Shown: positions 33,036-43,965 of the stretch, piece after piece
How positions within the stretch are numbered: the stretch's first letter is position 1
Layout of the letters: each line of letters starts with the position of its first letter
Program-made: the position numbers and the translations under genes
The notes under the pieces: model-generated
What the model saw: the letters and a program-made list of their open reading frames with translations, nothing else
The model's database searches: none
What the model was told of the DNA's origin: nothing
NCBI GenBank assembly: GCA_947359465.1
Contig: OX375875.1
Span: 16,021,439-16,085,438, forward strand
Length of the DNA: 64,000 nucleotides
Reading direction: 5' to 3'
Source of the DNA: Metellina segmentata
Taxonomy: Eukaryota; Arthropoda; Arachnida; Araneae; Tetragnathidae

Positions 33036-33312
33036 GGTAGGATGAATTATAACGTGCTATTGGCGACGGCCAGGAATCAATTCCGAAGGAAAAAATTCGA
33101 GGATAACATCTCGTAGTTCTGATCTACGGTCAGATGTAGAGGTCAACACCTCATCTGTCATCCCACTCTCCAAACTTCCACATGACGCCAACGTGAATAC
33201 ATTTAAAGTGCTCCAGCCCCACATACACGATGGTCATTCATTGAGTCGAGTTTAGAACTCGTAACCCTCCGATTTCTAATTCGCGACTCTACCAACTGAG
33301 CCATCAGGATTG
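33036..33312 (-). mobile_element. SINE-A with head type 2
   Basis: Tail AACGTGCTATTGGCGACGGC, body AGATGTAGAGGTCAACACCT and CAACGTGAAT. The head has GAACTCGTAACCCTCCGATT and CTACCAACTGAGCCATCAGG, a clear tRNA-like A/B-box pair in inverse orientation. Confidence 0.8.
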
Positions 33313-34059
33313 GTAGACAAAATGTTTTCTATGGCTAAGCTCATAACAATTGAAATTCATCGGTAAGTAAAGGAATTGAAAGTAGTTATTCCGTCCAGCT
33401 TTGAAAAATGAAATCCAAAATTCTAATTGCAATCCATTTTAATTCCTACATTTGAAGCGACTGTCATACATTGAAGAAAGATGTCTTCAGTTTTTGAGGT
33501 TGTTATTGTTGAATCATTTCATTGGCTATATACACACGAAGATTAAGTTGGTCATTGCGATTAAAGATGAGTATTACACATATGATTTACACTTTCTTAT
33601 TTTTTCAATTATGAAATAATACTAGGAAACCTAGACTTAGAACCTTTTCTCTGAAAACATGCTTGGTCATTTATGTCTAGACGAATAGAGATTTTTTGTC
33701 TTGTCCTGTCTTTTCCCATACAGATCTAACACACATGGATTATGTGCTTGCTTTAGCAACCGAATGCTAAATGACCATTTCGTTTGTAAATATATTTGAT
33801 TATTTTCAGCATGTCCACGATTTTCTAGAACAAGGGCGAATAAACGAATGAACTTATCAAATTTCGATTAACATAGAATAAAGTAACTTCAGCATTTATC
33901 TTTATAAAATCTTTATTAAATTATCTTTAAAAATAATACATTTAGGTGGATTTCCTTTGGAAACTTCACCGGATCCAGTCTTGTTGAACAACGCAGAAGA
34001 ATGTGCACTTTTAATCTGTTAATCTGACTGCCTTGCTTTAATGTGCTATTTGATGTTGA
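33313..34059. other. No gene seen
   Basis: AT-rich, non-coding. Confidence 0.4.
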
Positions 34060-34094
34060 TTTTTTTTTTTTTTTTTTTTTTTGGGGGGGGGGGG
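34060..34094. repeat. T23 followed by G12
   Basis: Abutting homopolymers at the left edge of a SINE-B copy. Confidence 0.95.
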
Positions 34095-34235
34095 TTTAAC
34101 TGTGCAAAGGCCATATTTGGGCTAAGCAGCCTAAAGTAGAATGGACATACACACATGAGGAAAACTTTACTGACACGGAAAATAAAAATACACCGAAAGA
34201 GGAATCGAACCTGACACTATCTGCATGTTAAAATG
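34095..34235. mobile_element. SINE-B copy (second tRNA-derived family)
   Basis: GTGCAAAGGCCATATTTGGG, then AATGGACATACACACATGAG and GAGGAATCGAACCTGACAC, which is an inverse tRNA B box. Related copies lie at 43.8, 49.55 and 63.73 kb and share GCATATTTGG-type starts and a GGAGGAATC.AACCTGC block. Confidence 0.6.
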
Positions 34236-34875
34236 AAGAATAAAACTGGTTAGTTTCTAGGGCGCTATTCGTTCTTATTAGAGTGATGTTTTCGACTGTT
34301 TGAGGGTATATGTTTGACTCTTGTCACAATTATAAAACTTTATTCATAATAATAAATTTCAATAATCTTTTCCATAAAATCGATTTTTCAGTACTCTGGC
34401 GAATCACTTAACTACAACTCCTTTCATACGACTGCTTAAAAAACCCATTAGAGTGAGAGAACTCTAAATTAAAACTCTAGAGTTCAAACTAGACAGTAAT
34501 AACTATTTTATTAATTTTAAGATTTTAATATGAACTCAATTGTCAATTCAAATTCAGGTGTTAGAGGATATAGTTTCGAAATTAAAAACATAAGCACAAA
34601 ATAAATATGATATCAAATATATACGAATATTGTTCCAAGAGAGAGAGAGAGAGAACGCAAGCGATTTCAATTCGTGTTTCATGTTTGTTCACCTCGAAAT
34701 TTTTTGTGGGACACGAATTCCTCAAAGAAACTTAGTATATCATGTGTTTTATTAATATTAAGATTTCTCTATCAAATGTGCAGTTTGAGATAATGAATTA
34801 TTTTGGGAAAATATTTTCGAAACAAAGTAATAAATCGTAAAACAAATGTGGCATTAAGGGTACGAATATTGTTCA
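34236..34875. other. No gene seen; (AG)8 at 34638-34654
   Basis: AT-rich, with one AG microsatellite. Confidence 0.45.
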
Positions 34876-34883
34876 ATCAGAAT

Positions 34884-36294
34884 TAGGGTTGCCAACTTTC
34901 CCGGATTGGCTGGGATTGTCCCGGAATTAAAGTTGCTGTCCAGAATCCTGGATGAATATTAAAATGTCCCGGAAAATTTCAGAGAAAACCATCGACAAAA
35001 ACCTTCTACGCTCACTCCAAAATAATTTTTTCATGACTTCACATGACTTCGTGTCCATCAAACGTCCGTTACCTCTACTATGGCAAGTCAATACTATATA
35101 TCGTCACTCTAAGTGCAAAAGATCGTGTGTTCAAAATTCTATTTTTTCTTTTATTATTGTTATATGTGGCAATTTGTGATTTCCATTTGGTGGCTAAATC
35201 TTATGTCATCAGCTGATTCAATAAACTAAAAACAAAACTCGAAATATATAATAATAGAATCAAATACAAATACAAATATTGACGACCAGCTACAGGCTCA
35301 AGCCCAACAAGGCTGGTCCTTTGTTTATGAATTCTCCAATTCCCACTGACTATCCAATTGTGTCTTAAATTCGTACACTCCCTTTGAATTAACTATATTT
35401 TCTGGCAACGCGTTCCAACTGTCTATTACCCTATTAAAGTAGTAGTTTTTCCTTAAATCCCGATTAAAATGTGTCTTATTCAATTTATACCCATGGCCCC
35501 TTGTTCTGTTATCCCTATTGAAATTTAAGCCCTCTGGGTCCCCTTGTTTTACAAACTTGAAAAGCTGAATCAAATCCCCCCTCCTTCTTCTTCTTTCCAG
35601 TGTATACATGTTTAGCTTACTTAAACGTTCATTATAGTCGAAATTTGCTAGCCCCTTTATTATTTTTGTAGCTCTGTGCTGAACCCTTTCAATTGATTAT
35701 ATGTCCTTTCTCATATATGGAGCCCAGAATTGTACAGCATATTCTAGATGTGGTCTTACTAAACCCTTATATAATGGCAAGATTATATTCTTATCCCTTG
35801 AAGTTACAGTCTTTTTAATATACCCCAATAACCTATTAGCCTTTTTACCCGCAGTTGAACACTGGTGACCCATTTTAAAATCCCTGTGAATTATCACCCC
35901 AAGATCCTTGACTGTTTCTCCCTCCTTTACTTTTACTCCCTACAGACAGTACTCGGCTCCACTGTTCCTGTAACCCATATGCAGAACTTGACATTTCCCT
36001 ACATTAAATGACATACCCCATTTTACAGCCCATTCGGATATCTTATCAAAATCTTCTTGTAAATTTTCTATCTGTAACTTGGTATCCACTGTCCCCCAGA
36101 AGTCATCTGCAAATATACTGATCAGCAAAAATACTGATACTATCATTCGGAAAAAATTCGTTTTTTGTTGCTCTCCTGAAAAAAGCAGCTTTTAAACATA
36201 CGACTTTTGCTTTTTTTGTTTGAGTGACAATATCAATATTTCAGTTTTCCGCAATATGTCCAGGAATTGTCTCAAGAGAAAATTGACAACCCTA
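34884..36294. mobile_element. hAT MITE with near-perfect 8-bp TSD, holding a LINE
   Basis: Begins TAGGGTTGCCAACTTTCCCG and ends with the inverse GTCAATTTTC...GACAACCCTA. ATCAGAAT (34876-34883) and ATCCGAAT (36295-36302) flank it, 7 of 8 identical. TTGTCCCGG/TGTCCAGG words recur near both ends. About 870 bp of the interior is a LINE insertion. Confidence 0.85.
35274..36146 (-). pseudogene. CR1/L2-type LINE, 3' part of RT, 5'-truncated
   Basis: From right to left: IFADDFWGTVDTKLQIENLQ (RT motif C, FADD), SEWAVKWGMSFNVGKCQVLH, LYKGLVRPHLEYAVQFWAPY, then MYTLERRRRRGDLIQLFKFV and SWNALPENIVNSKGVYEFKT to the stop at about 35325. The 3' end is CTGTAGCTGGTCGTC followed by short TATTTG repeats, as in CR1-like elements. 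The remnant is 5'-truncated inside the RT, with stops and frameshifts. Confidence 0.87.
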
Positions 36295-36302
36295 ATCCGA
36301 AT

Positions 36303-37061
36303 GCAAGCGATAATCAATTTGTTTCATGCTGTTTTTCTTGAAAATTCGTTTTTGTGGAACAAAAATTCCCCAATGAAACTCTGTAAAATACAAGCAACGA
36401 ATGAAAAGAAACTCGGAACACAGTTTTCCAATTCCGAAAATGGCAGTATACCATGGGCCGAAATACTTGAAGAGATAATAAAAAAGAAATAAAATCAACT
36501 AGTCCCGAAGAGACCGTTCTGCATCGCTCCCATGAATTACGAGCATTCAGAACGAGCACCATTGTGACGTCACAACATCACACCACATATGACCATCTCT
36601 ATTGGTTGTACCCACGCAGGCGATCGTTATTTTCTCCCATCGCACCCTGCCCCCGGCTCCGGACTGAACCGTCTGCTTTTCCCAGACAGGATTTCAGTTC
36701 AGACAAGAATATTTTTTTCTATGGAATCAGGAATTCTTTCCTTTGAAGGGGACAAAATGGGCCGATTTTCTCACCGTCTTCGAACCTCACCTGAGAAAAA
36801 AAAAATCATAAAGATCAACAAATATACAATTCAGTCGAATCACGTGTACTGCATCATTTTTCTTTCGACTTTTTTACTGAAAACCATGATGATTCATGCA
36901 AACGTGGCAAGTTATTGCAAACCATCTACTGCAAAATTTAAATTGTTTTCTCTTCGTTGTAGTTATGATACAACTGGGTGATATTTTTAGAGAAGAAAGG
37001 AATAGAGGGAAACAGTTATGTGTATATATAAGTGGAAGATAATAAAATAACTACCAACATA
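36303..37061. other. No recognised gene; one CRE-like word
   Basis: GTGACGTCAC at 36564-36573 resembles a CREB site, in a GC-richer patch (36500-36700). The 130-codon frame at 36589-36981 shows no motif. This may be an unannotated promoter or exon, but I cannot support it. Confidence 0.3.
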
Positions 37062-37272
37062 TCGCACATCGGCAAGAAAAGTGACACAACTTAAAATTGC
37101 AGAATTTGAGAAACATCAACTTGAAGGATACTATATCATAAAGTTATATTGAAATAGTTTTAGCTTATTTTAAATTTTCGGTAAGTATTTACGGTGGTAA
37201 CTTCTATTATATTCTATAGCATTGTAATATAACACGTTGGGGCACCTCATACATATTTTTCAATGACATAAC
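37062..37272 (+). mobile_element. MITE, right-truncated copy of the 43.5-kb element
   Basis: Starts TA-TCGCACATCGGCAAGAAA and stays colinear with 43496-43710 (GCAGAATTTGAGAAACATCA, TTGGGGCACCTCATACATAT). No right terminus was found. Confidence 0.75.
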
Positions 37273-37631
37273 ATCAAGTTTAAATCTTTTATTTGAATTT
37301 TTTGGTGATTATAATGTAATTGTTTAATATGTCAGTTCTAATTTACACTAGATATAATGTATAACTAATAGATGGGCTTGATAGAACTATAAGATACTTT
37401 TTCCTTGCGATTGAAAAAATACGTATGAGTTTTTCTTGAAATCCATCCTTAACGGACGGCCTTAATTTCCTGATCTAATGTGTAGCTATCTATTGTTTAT
37501 AAATGACTGTATGTAGTTATGGACTAAAGTGTTAAAAATTATTTCCATCCTTTAGCAATTGGACATCTTATAAAGAATCCAAATTTTGGTAGGGTTGCGG
37601 AAGCCCAGTTGGAAGTATTAGCAACAAGAGG

Positions 37632-38879
37632 CAGTGGCGGATTTAGTGGTAAGCGGCCGCGTAGGGCCCAGAAATACAGAAGGGGCCCCGATGTCTTAAA
37701 ATGCCTTTTCATTAAGGTTCGAGAAAAGTTGTGACAGCGTGTGTGTGTCTTTACAAGGTGCGTAACACAAGCAGTGAAGAGTTCCTAATATAAGATGGTC
37801 AGCAAAAGCAGATGCTGTATTAACTAAAAACTCTGGAATGCGTAATTCCGAAGAAACAAAGTTACCATATTGGAGGCGACTTCACTTCTTAGGAATATGG
37901 ACAAATATGAAACCACCCTAATGACAGTTATTTGGAATACTTTGTTACAAAGAATAAATGCTACTAGTAAATCACTGCAATCAGGGGAATGCGAACTATT
38001 GAAAGTATCTATCCTAAATTTATTAGAAAGTTTTATCAATAATTTCAGAGAAGTTGAAAAAGAGGCAACTGATTTTTCAGAGCTGTCATTTAATGTAAAA
38101 GATGGACAAACTCGCAGACAAATGAGAAAAAATGTTTTTTAATGAAAACAAAGGAGTCGGACATGAATTTACAATAAGAGAAAATTTCATTGTCAATTAA
38201 TTCCTTTTATGTCATATGTGATCACACCAAGGCAGAATTATCTCAAAGAACTCAGACGTATAAAGCCTTTTCGAATATTTTTTTGTTGGGATTTATCAGT
38301 CGAAAAAAACACGATACAAAAGTTGAAGGATATTTACAAAAATGAAATTGGTGTTTGTACTTTTGAAGACGAATTTGACCATTTTTTTTTTTTATATTTC
38401 TAAAAGAAAACGAGGACACCATAAAAACCACACCAATCATCTATCGAGCCCCCAAAAAAATGTCTTGCACATTTCCAAATGCTGAAACATTATTGAAAAT
38501 TTTTTTAACAATTCCTTTATCTAATGCAACAGGAGAAAAGTTGTTTCCAGTTTTAAAGAGTAAAAAAAATTATGTAAGGGGTTCTATGGGAGAAGAAAGA
38601 TTAATTAAGATCATTCTGTATATAGAGCAATGAATCTTAAACCGAATTGACACTTCCAAAATAATTGACGATCTTGCAAGAAATAAAACAAGACGGAAAT
38701 TCATTAAAAAAAAAAATTTAATAAATTTATTTAATGGGCTGTGGTATGAAAATTTTGATTACGTTTCTTTTTTATTAATAACTTAATGAGAGTTTTCTTG
38801 AAACTTTTTTTTTCCAACTTGAGATTGAGGGCCCAAAAATGTTAATGCTTGGGCCCCCATTTGACTTGATCCGCCACTG
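37632..38879 (+). mobile_element. hAT element, 1248 bp, with decayed transposase
   Basis: Ends CAGTGGCGGATTTAG and (inverted) CAGTGGCGGATCAAG. ACAAGAGG and ACAGGAGG flank it (7 of 8 identical). Internal GGGGCCC words lie near both ends. This matches the hAT branch whose transposases carry TTF-type zinc fingers. The element is deleted relative to an autonomous one. Confidence 0.9.
37870..38700 (+). pseudogene. hAT transposase (TTF/ZMYM-like branch), broken
   Basis: Three pieces survive. MDKYETTLMTVIWNTLLQRI with NLLESFINNFREVEK (37870-38142) is the helical insertion region. DLSVEKNTIQKLKDIY follows near 38290. SCTFPNAETLLKIFLTIPLS and KSKKNYVRGSMGEERLIKII (38463-38632) form the C-terminal dimerisation domain. 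Stops and frameshifts separate them, and the N-terminal fingers and first catalytic part are deleted. Confidence 0.85.
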
Positions 38880-39068
38880 ACAGGAGGGTTGTGTGTTCGA
38901 AACTAGGTCGAGTCAAAAACCGTCGTGTACATGGGCTGTCTGTGCACGTTCAATCTGATGGCCCCAAACGTCCTCACATTGGCATGAAAGTTTGAAGAGT
39001 GGGGTGACAGCTCAGGAGTTAACTTCGTCATCTGACCGTGGTTCAAAATCACGAGACGTTGTAACGGG

Positions 39069-39392
39069 CTGTAATGGTAATTTTTAATTAACGTCGTACT
39101 AGAGCAACACAACGGGCTATTGACGAGGGTCCGGGATCAATCCCGAAATATCCGAAGACATCACCACGTAATTTTGAACCACGGTCAGAGGACAAGGTCC
39201 CGCCTAAGCCGGCACCCCACTCTCTGAACTTCCAATCAAAACCAACGTTCGGACATTTGAGGTCACGACAGATTCAACGTTTACCATCCCGTGAAAACGA
39301 CGGTCTTTGGCTAGATCTAGTTTAGAACTCGCAACCTTTCGGCGGTTGCTAATCATTTGTTCTTCCAACTGGGCTACCACGACCCCAATATG
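39069..39392 (-). mobile_element. SINE-A, full length, head type 2 and tail type 1
   Basis: GGTAATTTTTAATTAACGTC tail, GAGGGTCCGGGATCAATCCC, body AGAGGACAAGGTCCCGCCTA, then head GAACTCGCAACCTTTCGGCG and CCAACTGGGCTACCACGACC. It lies head-to-tail-inverted next to the split SINE. Confidence 0.85.
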
Positions 39393-39679
39393 AGATAGAT
39401 ATCAAGAAATGAACATTCACACGACAGCTTTGATACAAGAGATATGCAGAGGGAGGAATCAAACATACAGCCCTCACATGCTTGCCCAGGTGAAACTTTC
39501 CAGTCAGTCCACCCCTGCTCATGTACAGGTAAACTTAAACAATTATTTTTCCTTGGAACGTTCGGTTTTATGCGAGAACAAAAGTTGACAGAAATTTTTG
39601 TTTGTTTGCATGTTCATAAATTGTTGCCAATAATAGTGCTGTATTTGTTTTTCATGGGGAAAGGTTGAAGTTGAATTTA
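39393..39679. other. Short unassigned stretch, possible SINE-B trace
   Basis: GAGGGAGGAATCAAACATAC near 39450 resembles the SINE-B B-box region. The rest is unassigned. Confidence 0.35.
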
Positions 39680-39690
39680 TGTCACGTTGG

Positions 39691-40022
39691 TAGGTAATTG
39701 GTAATTTCAGTTAACGTCGTACTAGAGCTACACAACGGGCTAGTGACGACGATCCGGGATTAGTCCCTTAAGGGAAAGATCCGAGGACAACACCTCGTAA
39801 TTTTGAACCACGGTCAGATGACGAAGCAACACCTGAGCTGGCACCCCACTCTCCAAACTTCCACACCAACCCAAAGTGAGGACTTTCGGACACGACAGAT
39901 TTAAGGTGCACCACCTGCCTCTACACTATAAGCTTGGAAACATCCATGCCCGGATCCGGATTCGAACGAGGAACCTTTCGTTCCAGAGGCTAACACCTTG
40001 ACCACTATACCGGTTTGTCGGC
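39691..40022 (-). mobile_element. Full-length SINE-A, head 1 and tail 1, 11-bp TSD
   Basis: TGTCACGTTGG occurs at 39680-39690 and 40023-40033. Between them is a 332-bp SINE ending (in SINE orientation) GTTAACTGAAATTACC-AATTACC. It starts GCCGACAAACCGGTATAGTG, with a complete B box GGTTCCTCGTTCGAATCCGG. Confidence 0.92.
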
Positions 40023-40164
40023 TGTCACGTTGGAGCATCGCAAAGAAAGCAACTTCAAATATTGGTCTGTTGGACGCGTCTTGTTTGTACAAAAAAGGGT
40101 GAAAGAATTTTGGCAGCAACACCAACCATAAGAAATTTATGGCTATGCTGTTGTCGATTTGGAT

Positions 40165-40485
40165 TGTTTTCCGGTAATTGGTAATTTTTAATTTACGTCG
40201 TACTAAAACAACACAACGGGCTATTGACGAGAGTCCGGGATCAATCCTTAAGGGAAAGAGCAAAGGACAACACCACGTAATTTTGAACCACGGTCAGATG
40301 ACGAGGCAACACCTGAGCTGGAACTCCTCTCCAAATTTCCACCCCCCCCCCCAACATGAGGACATTAGAGGCCACGGCAGATTTAACGTGCACCAGCACC
40401 CTTTGCACGACGGTCTATTGTTGGATTCGAACTCGCAATTGCGGTTACTAATCCATTACTCTTCCAAGCAGGCTGCCATGGCCCG
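40165..40485 (-). mobile_element. SINE-A, head type 2, tail type 1
   Basis: TAATTTACGTCGTACTAAAA tail, AGATGACGAGGCAACACCTG body, a run of 11 C at about 40341-40351, then a head with GGATTCGAACTCGCAATTGC and CAGGCTGCCATGGCCCG. Confidence 0.82.
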
Positions 40486-41856
40486 ATATGCATCATGGAA
40501 AGCACTTGGATAACAAAATTAAAAATATGTATATGAATCAGGGGGGGGATAATGTTATTTATTTAACATACCTCAATTTATATTTAGCAATACAAGTCAC
40601 ATATGTTCTAATAGACAAAAGTAGTTGAGTACATATTAGCTGGTGTTCAAAATCTAATTTTTTATTTTCCTTTCTTAGTGAGCAAAAGTTTTATCACAAA
40701 AATGTTAAAATTTTACACTTAAAAAAGTTCGTCTTGGCTGAGATTAAACCAAATCAGACTCCAAACTAAAGGCTATACTTTAAGATTTAAAAATAAATTT
40801 ATAATTTTGCGAGACTACAAAAGAGCAAGTCTTTAAAAGTTTAAATGAAAAAGGAATACAAAGTTATTTTAATAAAAATATTGATACATTTACTTAAAAT
40901 CAATTCATTTGATTTTTTCAGTTATTTTATTCAATAAAGAAAGAGTACACCATACAATATTTAAAACTTTATTAACATTTCTCTTTCTCGTCATACAAAC
41001 ACTAATGAATCATTCCTGCTATTTATTTTAAAAGCAGCTAGCTCAATAATTCACTCAAAGAAAAACAATAAACAGATAATTTCTGGATTCCTACAGTTAA
41101 AAGTCACTAAAAAGTATAGGTGGAGTTAGTACACAAAGACTAAGCACATTTTGGAGTTTGAACTAATTTGATGGGAAGATCTAAAATACCAATTACACTC
41201 ATAAGATTCATTTTAAAAGATCTAAAAATCATGAAGCTGTCTACCTTACTGTGAAAGAGTATATGGAAATTGTAAAAATAAACAGCTCTAAATACTTCTA
41301 AAAATGCATATAAAAATGGGTGGTTTTCAGTTATATCACAGTTCACATCAGGAAACAAAATAATCTCGTGGTGTACAAAAGCAAATCACATAACAATTAT
41401 TAAAAATATATTTGTAAGGGAAAACTATTAGTTTTCATATTTATAGCCTGGGCATCAGTTTTAAGATAAAACTAAATCTAGCTCACACAAAATCATGGAT
41501 ACTTCTAATATATAGATGTATATCTGATATACACTTAACCAAAAACATGCAGTTCAAACACACAAATATTTTAATAAAAACACAAAGGAAATCGCATCTC
41601 AGTTTTAAGATTGACAAATTACGAGATGACACTTAATACATGCACATTTTCCGATTTCAAATTACACTTCAATTTTTATTTCTTAAACAAATTACACTGA
41701 TGCATATTCATAAAATAAATCTAAAATTAAATCCAAAGTATTCAAAAGAACTTCTATACATGTAAACCTCTGCTATGGCTTTAATACTAAAATATCAAAA
41801 TAAGGCACATAAAATTTATAAATGTTTCACATTTAGTGTCCTTTAACCCTCTGAGT

Positions 41857-42000
41857 AATTACAAATACAAATATTTACCAGCTACAGGCTCAAGCCCAAC
41901 AAGGCTGGTCCTTTGTTTATGAATTCCCCAATTCCCACTGACTATCCAATTGTATCTTAAATTCAAACGCTCCCTTTGAATTAACTACATTTTCTGGTTA
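41857..42000 (-). mobile_element. CR1/L2-type LINE, last about 140 bp only
   Basis: CCAGCTACAGGCTCAAGCCC through TCCCACTGACTATCCAATTG match 35280-35410 almost exactly. It ends in the same short AAATAC-type repeats, and the 5' truncation falls after TTTTCTGG. Confidence 0.9.
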
Positions 42001-43495
42001 GTTGGTATTTGAATCATGTTATTTTAAATGAGTATTCACTAAAGTATGGACAGGTTAAGTATAAATATGTTCTCACAGTTGGAGTCAATCTGCATTAGAC
42101 AGCAAACTTATTGTTCTGTGCCATAAGCCATAGCAGTGCTAACAAGTTCGCTAAACAAATAATCGTCAATGGCGATTGCTATAGGTGATTTTACATGTTG
42201 TAGACTATTTCCACTGCACCAAAGCTATTATACTATGGTTTTTATTATGAAACACATTTTGTGATAAAAATAGCATTGTCTAATGGTTGTGAAGGCTTTT
42301 ATTGTCAAGGCAGATTAGAAATCATGCAGGGAAAACTGCAGATTGTAGCATGAAACAAATTTCTGTATAATGCTAATAATGTGTTAAACATCGTGACACA
42401 AAGGACAAATGAAGATTTTTTTTACGATTTTTTAACAGATGAAAGATTATAATCCAAAGCTCTTTTTGACATGAAGACTACTAACTTTTCAAACATCTTT
42501 CAGTGTTGCAAAATTTCACTTTTCGAATTATAACCCACAACTTTGAATCAATTTTATCTAGGGAGATGATTTTTCTTCTCAAAATACATTTTTATTTTAT
42601 AGGTATATTTCAAAGTTTCTGAATACTTTCTTTGAATACTTCAGAAAGCTAATAACGATAAAAGTGAAAATATTGTAGTCCTTATTTTCAAGGATTTCAT
42701 TCAAGTCAACATTAAATAAACATGATACACATGCTCCATAATCATTAAGAAATAAGAGTATTCAAATTTCATTCTGTTAACACTACAAACATACAATGTT
42801 AATCTATCGAACCTAGTTCAAATTAGAAATTAATTTATAATTAAATTAAGATTTCATAAGTAAACCCTTAAAATAAGAAAATACTGCAACAGATTTACAG
42901 CAAAGAAAGCGATTTACTCTCTTTTTTACCTAACGGATTGAATAAGGTTATATCACAGTGTAATATACATTTCAAAGTACATTGAATATACGCAGTGTAA
43001 TATACATGTAAGTACATTGAATGTATTAATGCAAATATTTAGTACATGAGATTGATCAAACACTACATTTTATAAACCAAAACACACAATGAACTTGCAA
43101 TGACAATTTATCATAAAGCAGCAAACTTTGTTTTGAGGTTATTTATAGAGACAGTATCCATTACTGTAGAAATCAATTAGTCATGACAAATATCCTTACT
43201 AAGAAGTAATTAGTTAAATGAGTAGAATGTTAAGAAAAAGAAAGCACATTTTATTCCGAGTTTGTAAAATTTATCATTTTTAAAAAAATATAAACATTCT
43301 CAAATAATTTCTTTGTATAAAACTAATTTTATGGATCAATAACTTAATATTTCATCTTGTAAACTAAACTTCCCTTTTTCTTTATACTTTTCGAACCAAA
43401 ACATGCATTGAACTCTAAATGACAATTTGCAAATTAGCAGCAAACTTTCTTTCAAGTTTATTTACAGACACAGTATATAATGAAACAGCAACCTA

Positions 43496-43751
43496 TCGCA
43501 CCCCCGGCAAGAAAAATGTCAACTCAAAATCGCAGAATTTGAGAAACATCAACTTAAAGGATACTATAAAGCTTATATTGAAATATTAAAAGCTTCTTTT
43601 AAATTTTAGGTAAGTATTTCTGGTAGTAACTTCGATTGTATTCTATTGAATAGTAATATAACAAGCTGGGGCACTTCATACATATTTTTCAATGACTTAA
43701 CATCAAAATTTTTATATTTTGACTTGTGTCACTTTTATTGCCAGGGTGCAA
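43496..43751 (+). mobile_element. 256-bp MITE with TA duplication
   Basis: Left TCGCACCCCCGGCAAGAAAA and inverted right TTGCACCCTGGCAATAAAAG; TA on both sides (43494-43495 and 43752-43753). Non-coding. A truncated sister copy lies at 37062-37272. Confidence 0.75.
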
Positions 43752-43799
43752 TATATTAGACAAATACCTTTCTTGAAGAATAATGGGTAAAAACCAAAG

Positions 43800-43965
43800 G
43801 TTAGTCAAGTTTCATTGTAGAAGGGCCACATTTGGTTAAGTTGCAATGGACATACACGAGGACAGTTACTGGCACAAGAGAAATGCATCCAGGGAGAAAT
43901 CACATCTGCACAGCCTAGAATTTTTAAGTTGCTAGTGCAGCAGGGAAACCTACTGAGGCCCTTCC
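43800..43965. mobile_element. SINE-B copy
   Basis: GGGCCACATTTGGTTAAGTT, AATGGACATACACGAGGACA, then CATCCAGGGAGAAATCACAT with the decayed B-box side and GTTGCTAGTGCAG. Confidence 0.65.

Larger units (their letters stand above)
37592..39068 (+). mobile_element. SINE-A, head type 2, split by a hAT insertion
   Basis: GGTTGCGGAAGCCCAGTTGG (37597, A-box side) precedes the hAT. GGGTTGTGTGTTCGAAACTA (38886, B-box side) follows it, then the GAGTCAAAAACCGTCG linker and a body with CATCTGACCGTGGTTCAAAA. The two halves are one SINE interrupted between A and B boxes. The tail is short (GTTGTAACGGGCTG). Confidence 0.8.

Noticed and set aside
36589..36981. 130-codon plus-strand open frame near a CRE-like site
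   Set aside because: No domain or splice signals recognised, and an overlapping frame on the same strand is equally open. Not supportable as a gene.
37592..40480. Possible functional tRNA genes
   Set aside because: The A/B-box-like stretches continue into SINE bodies and do not fold as complete cloverleaves by eye. They are SINE heads.
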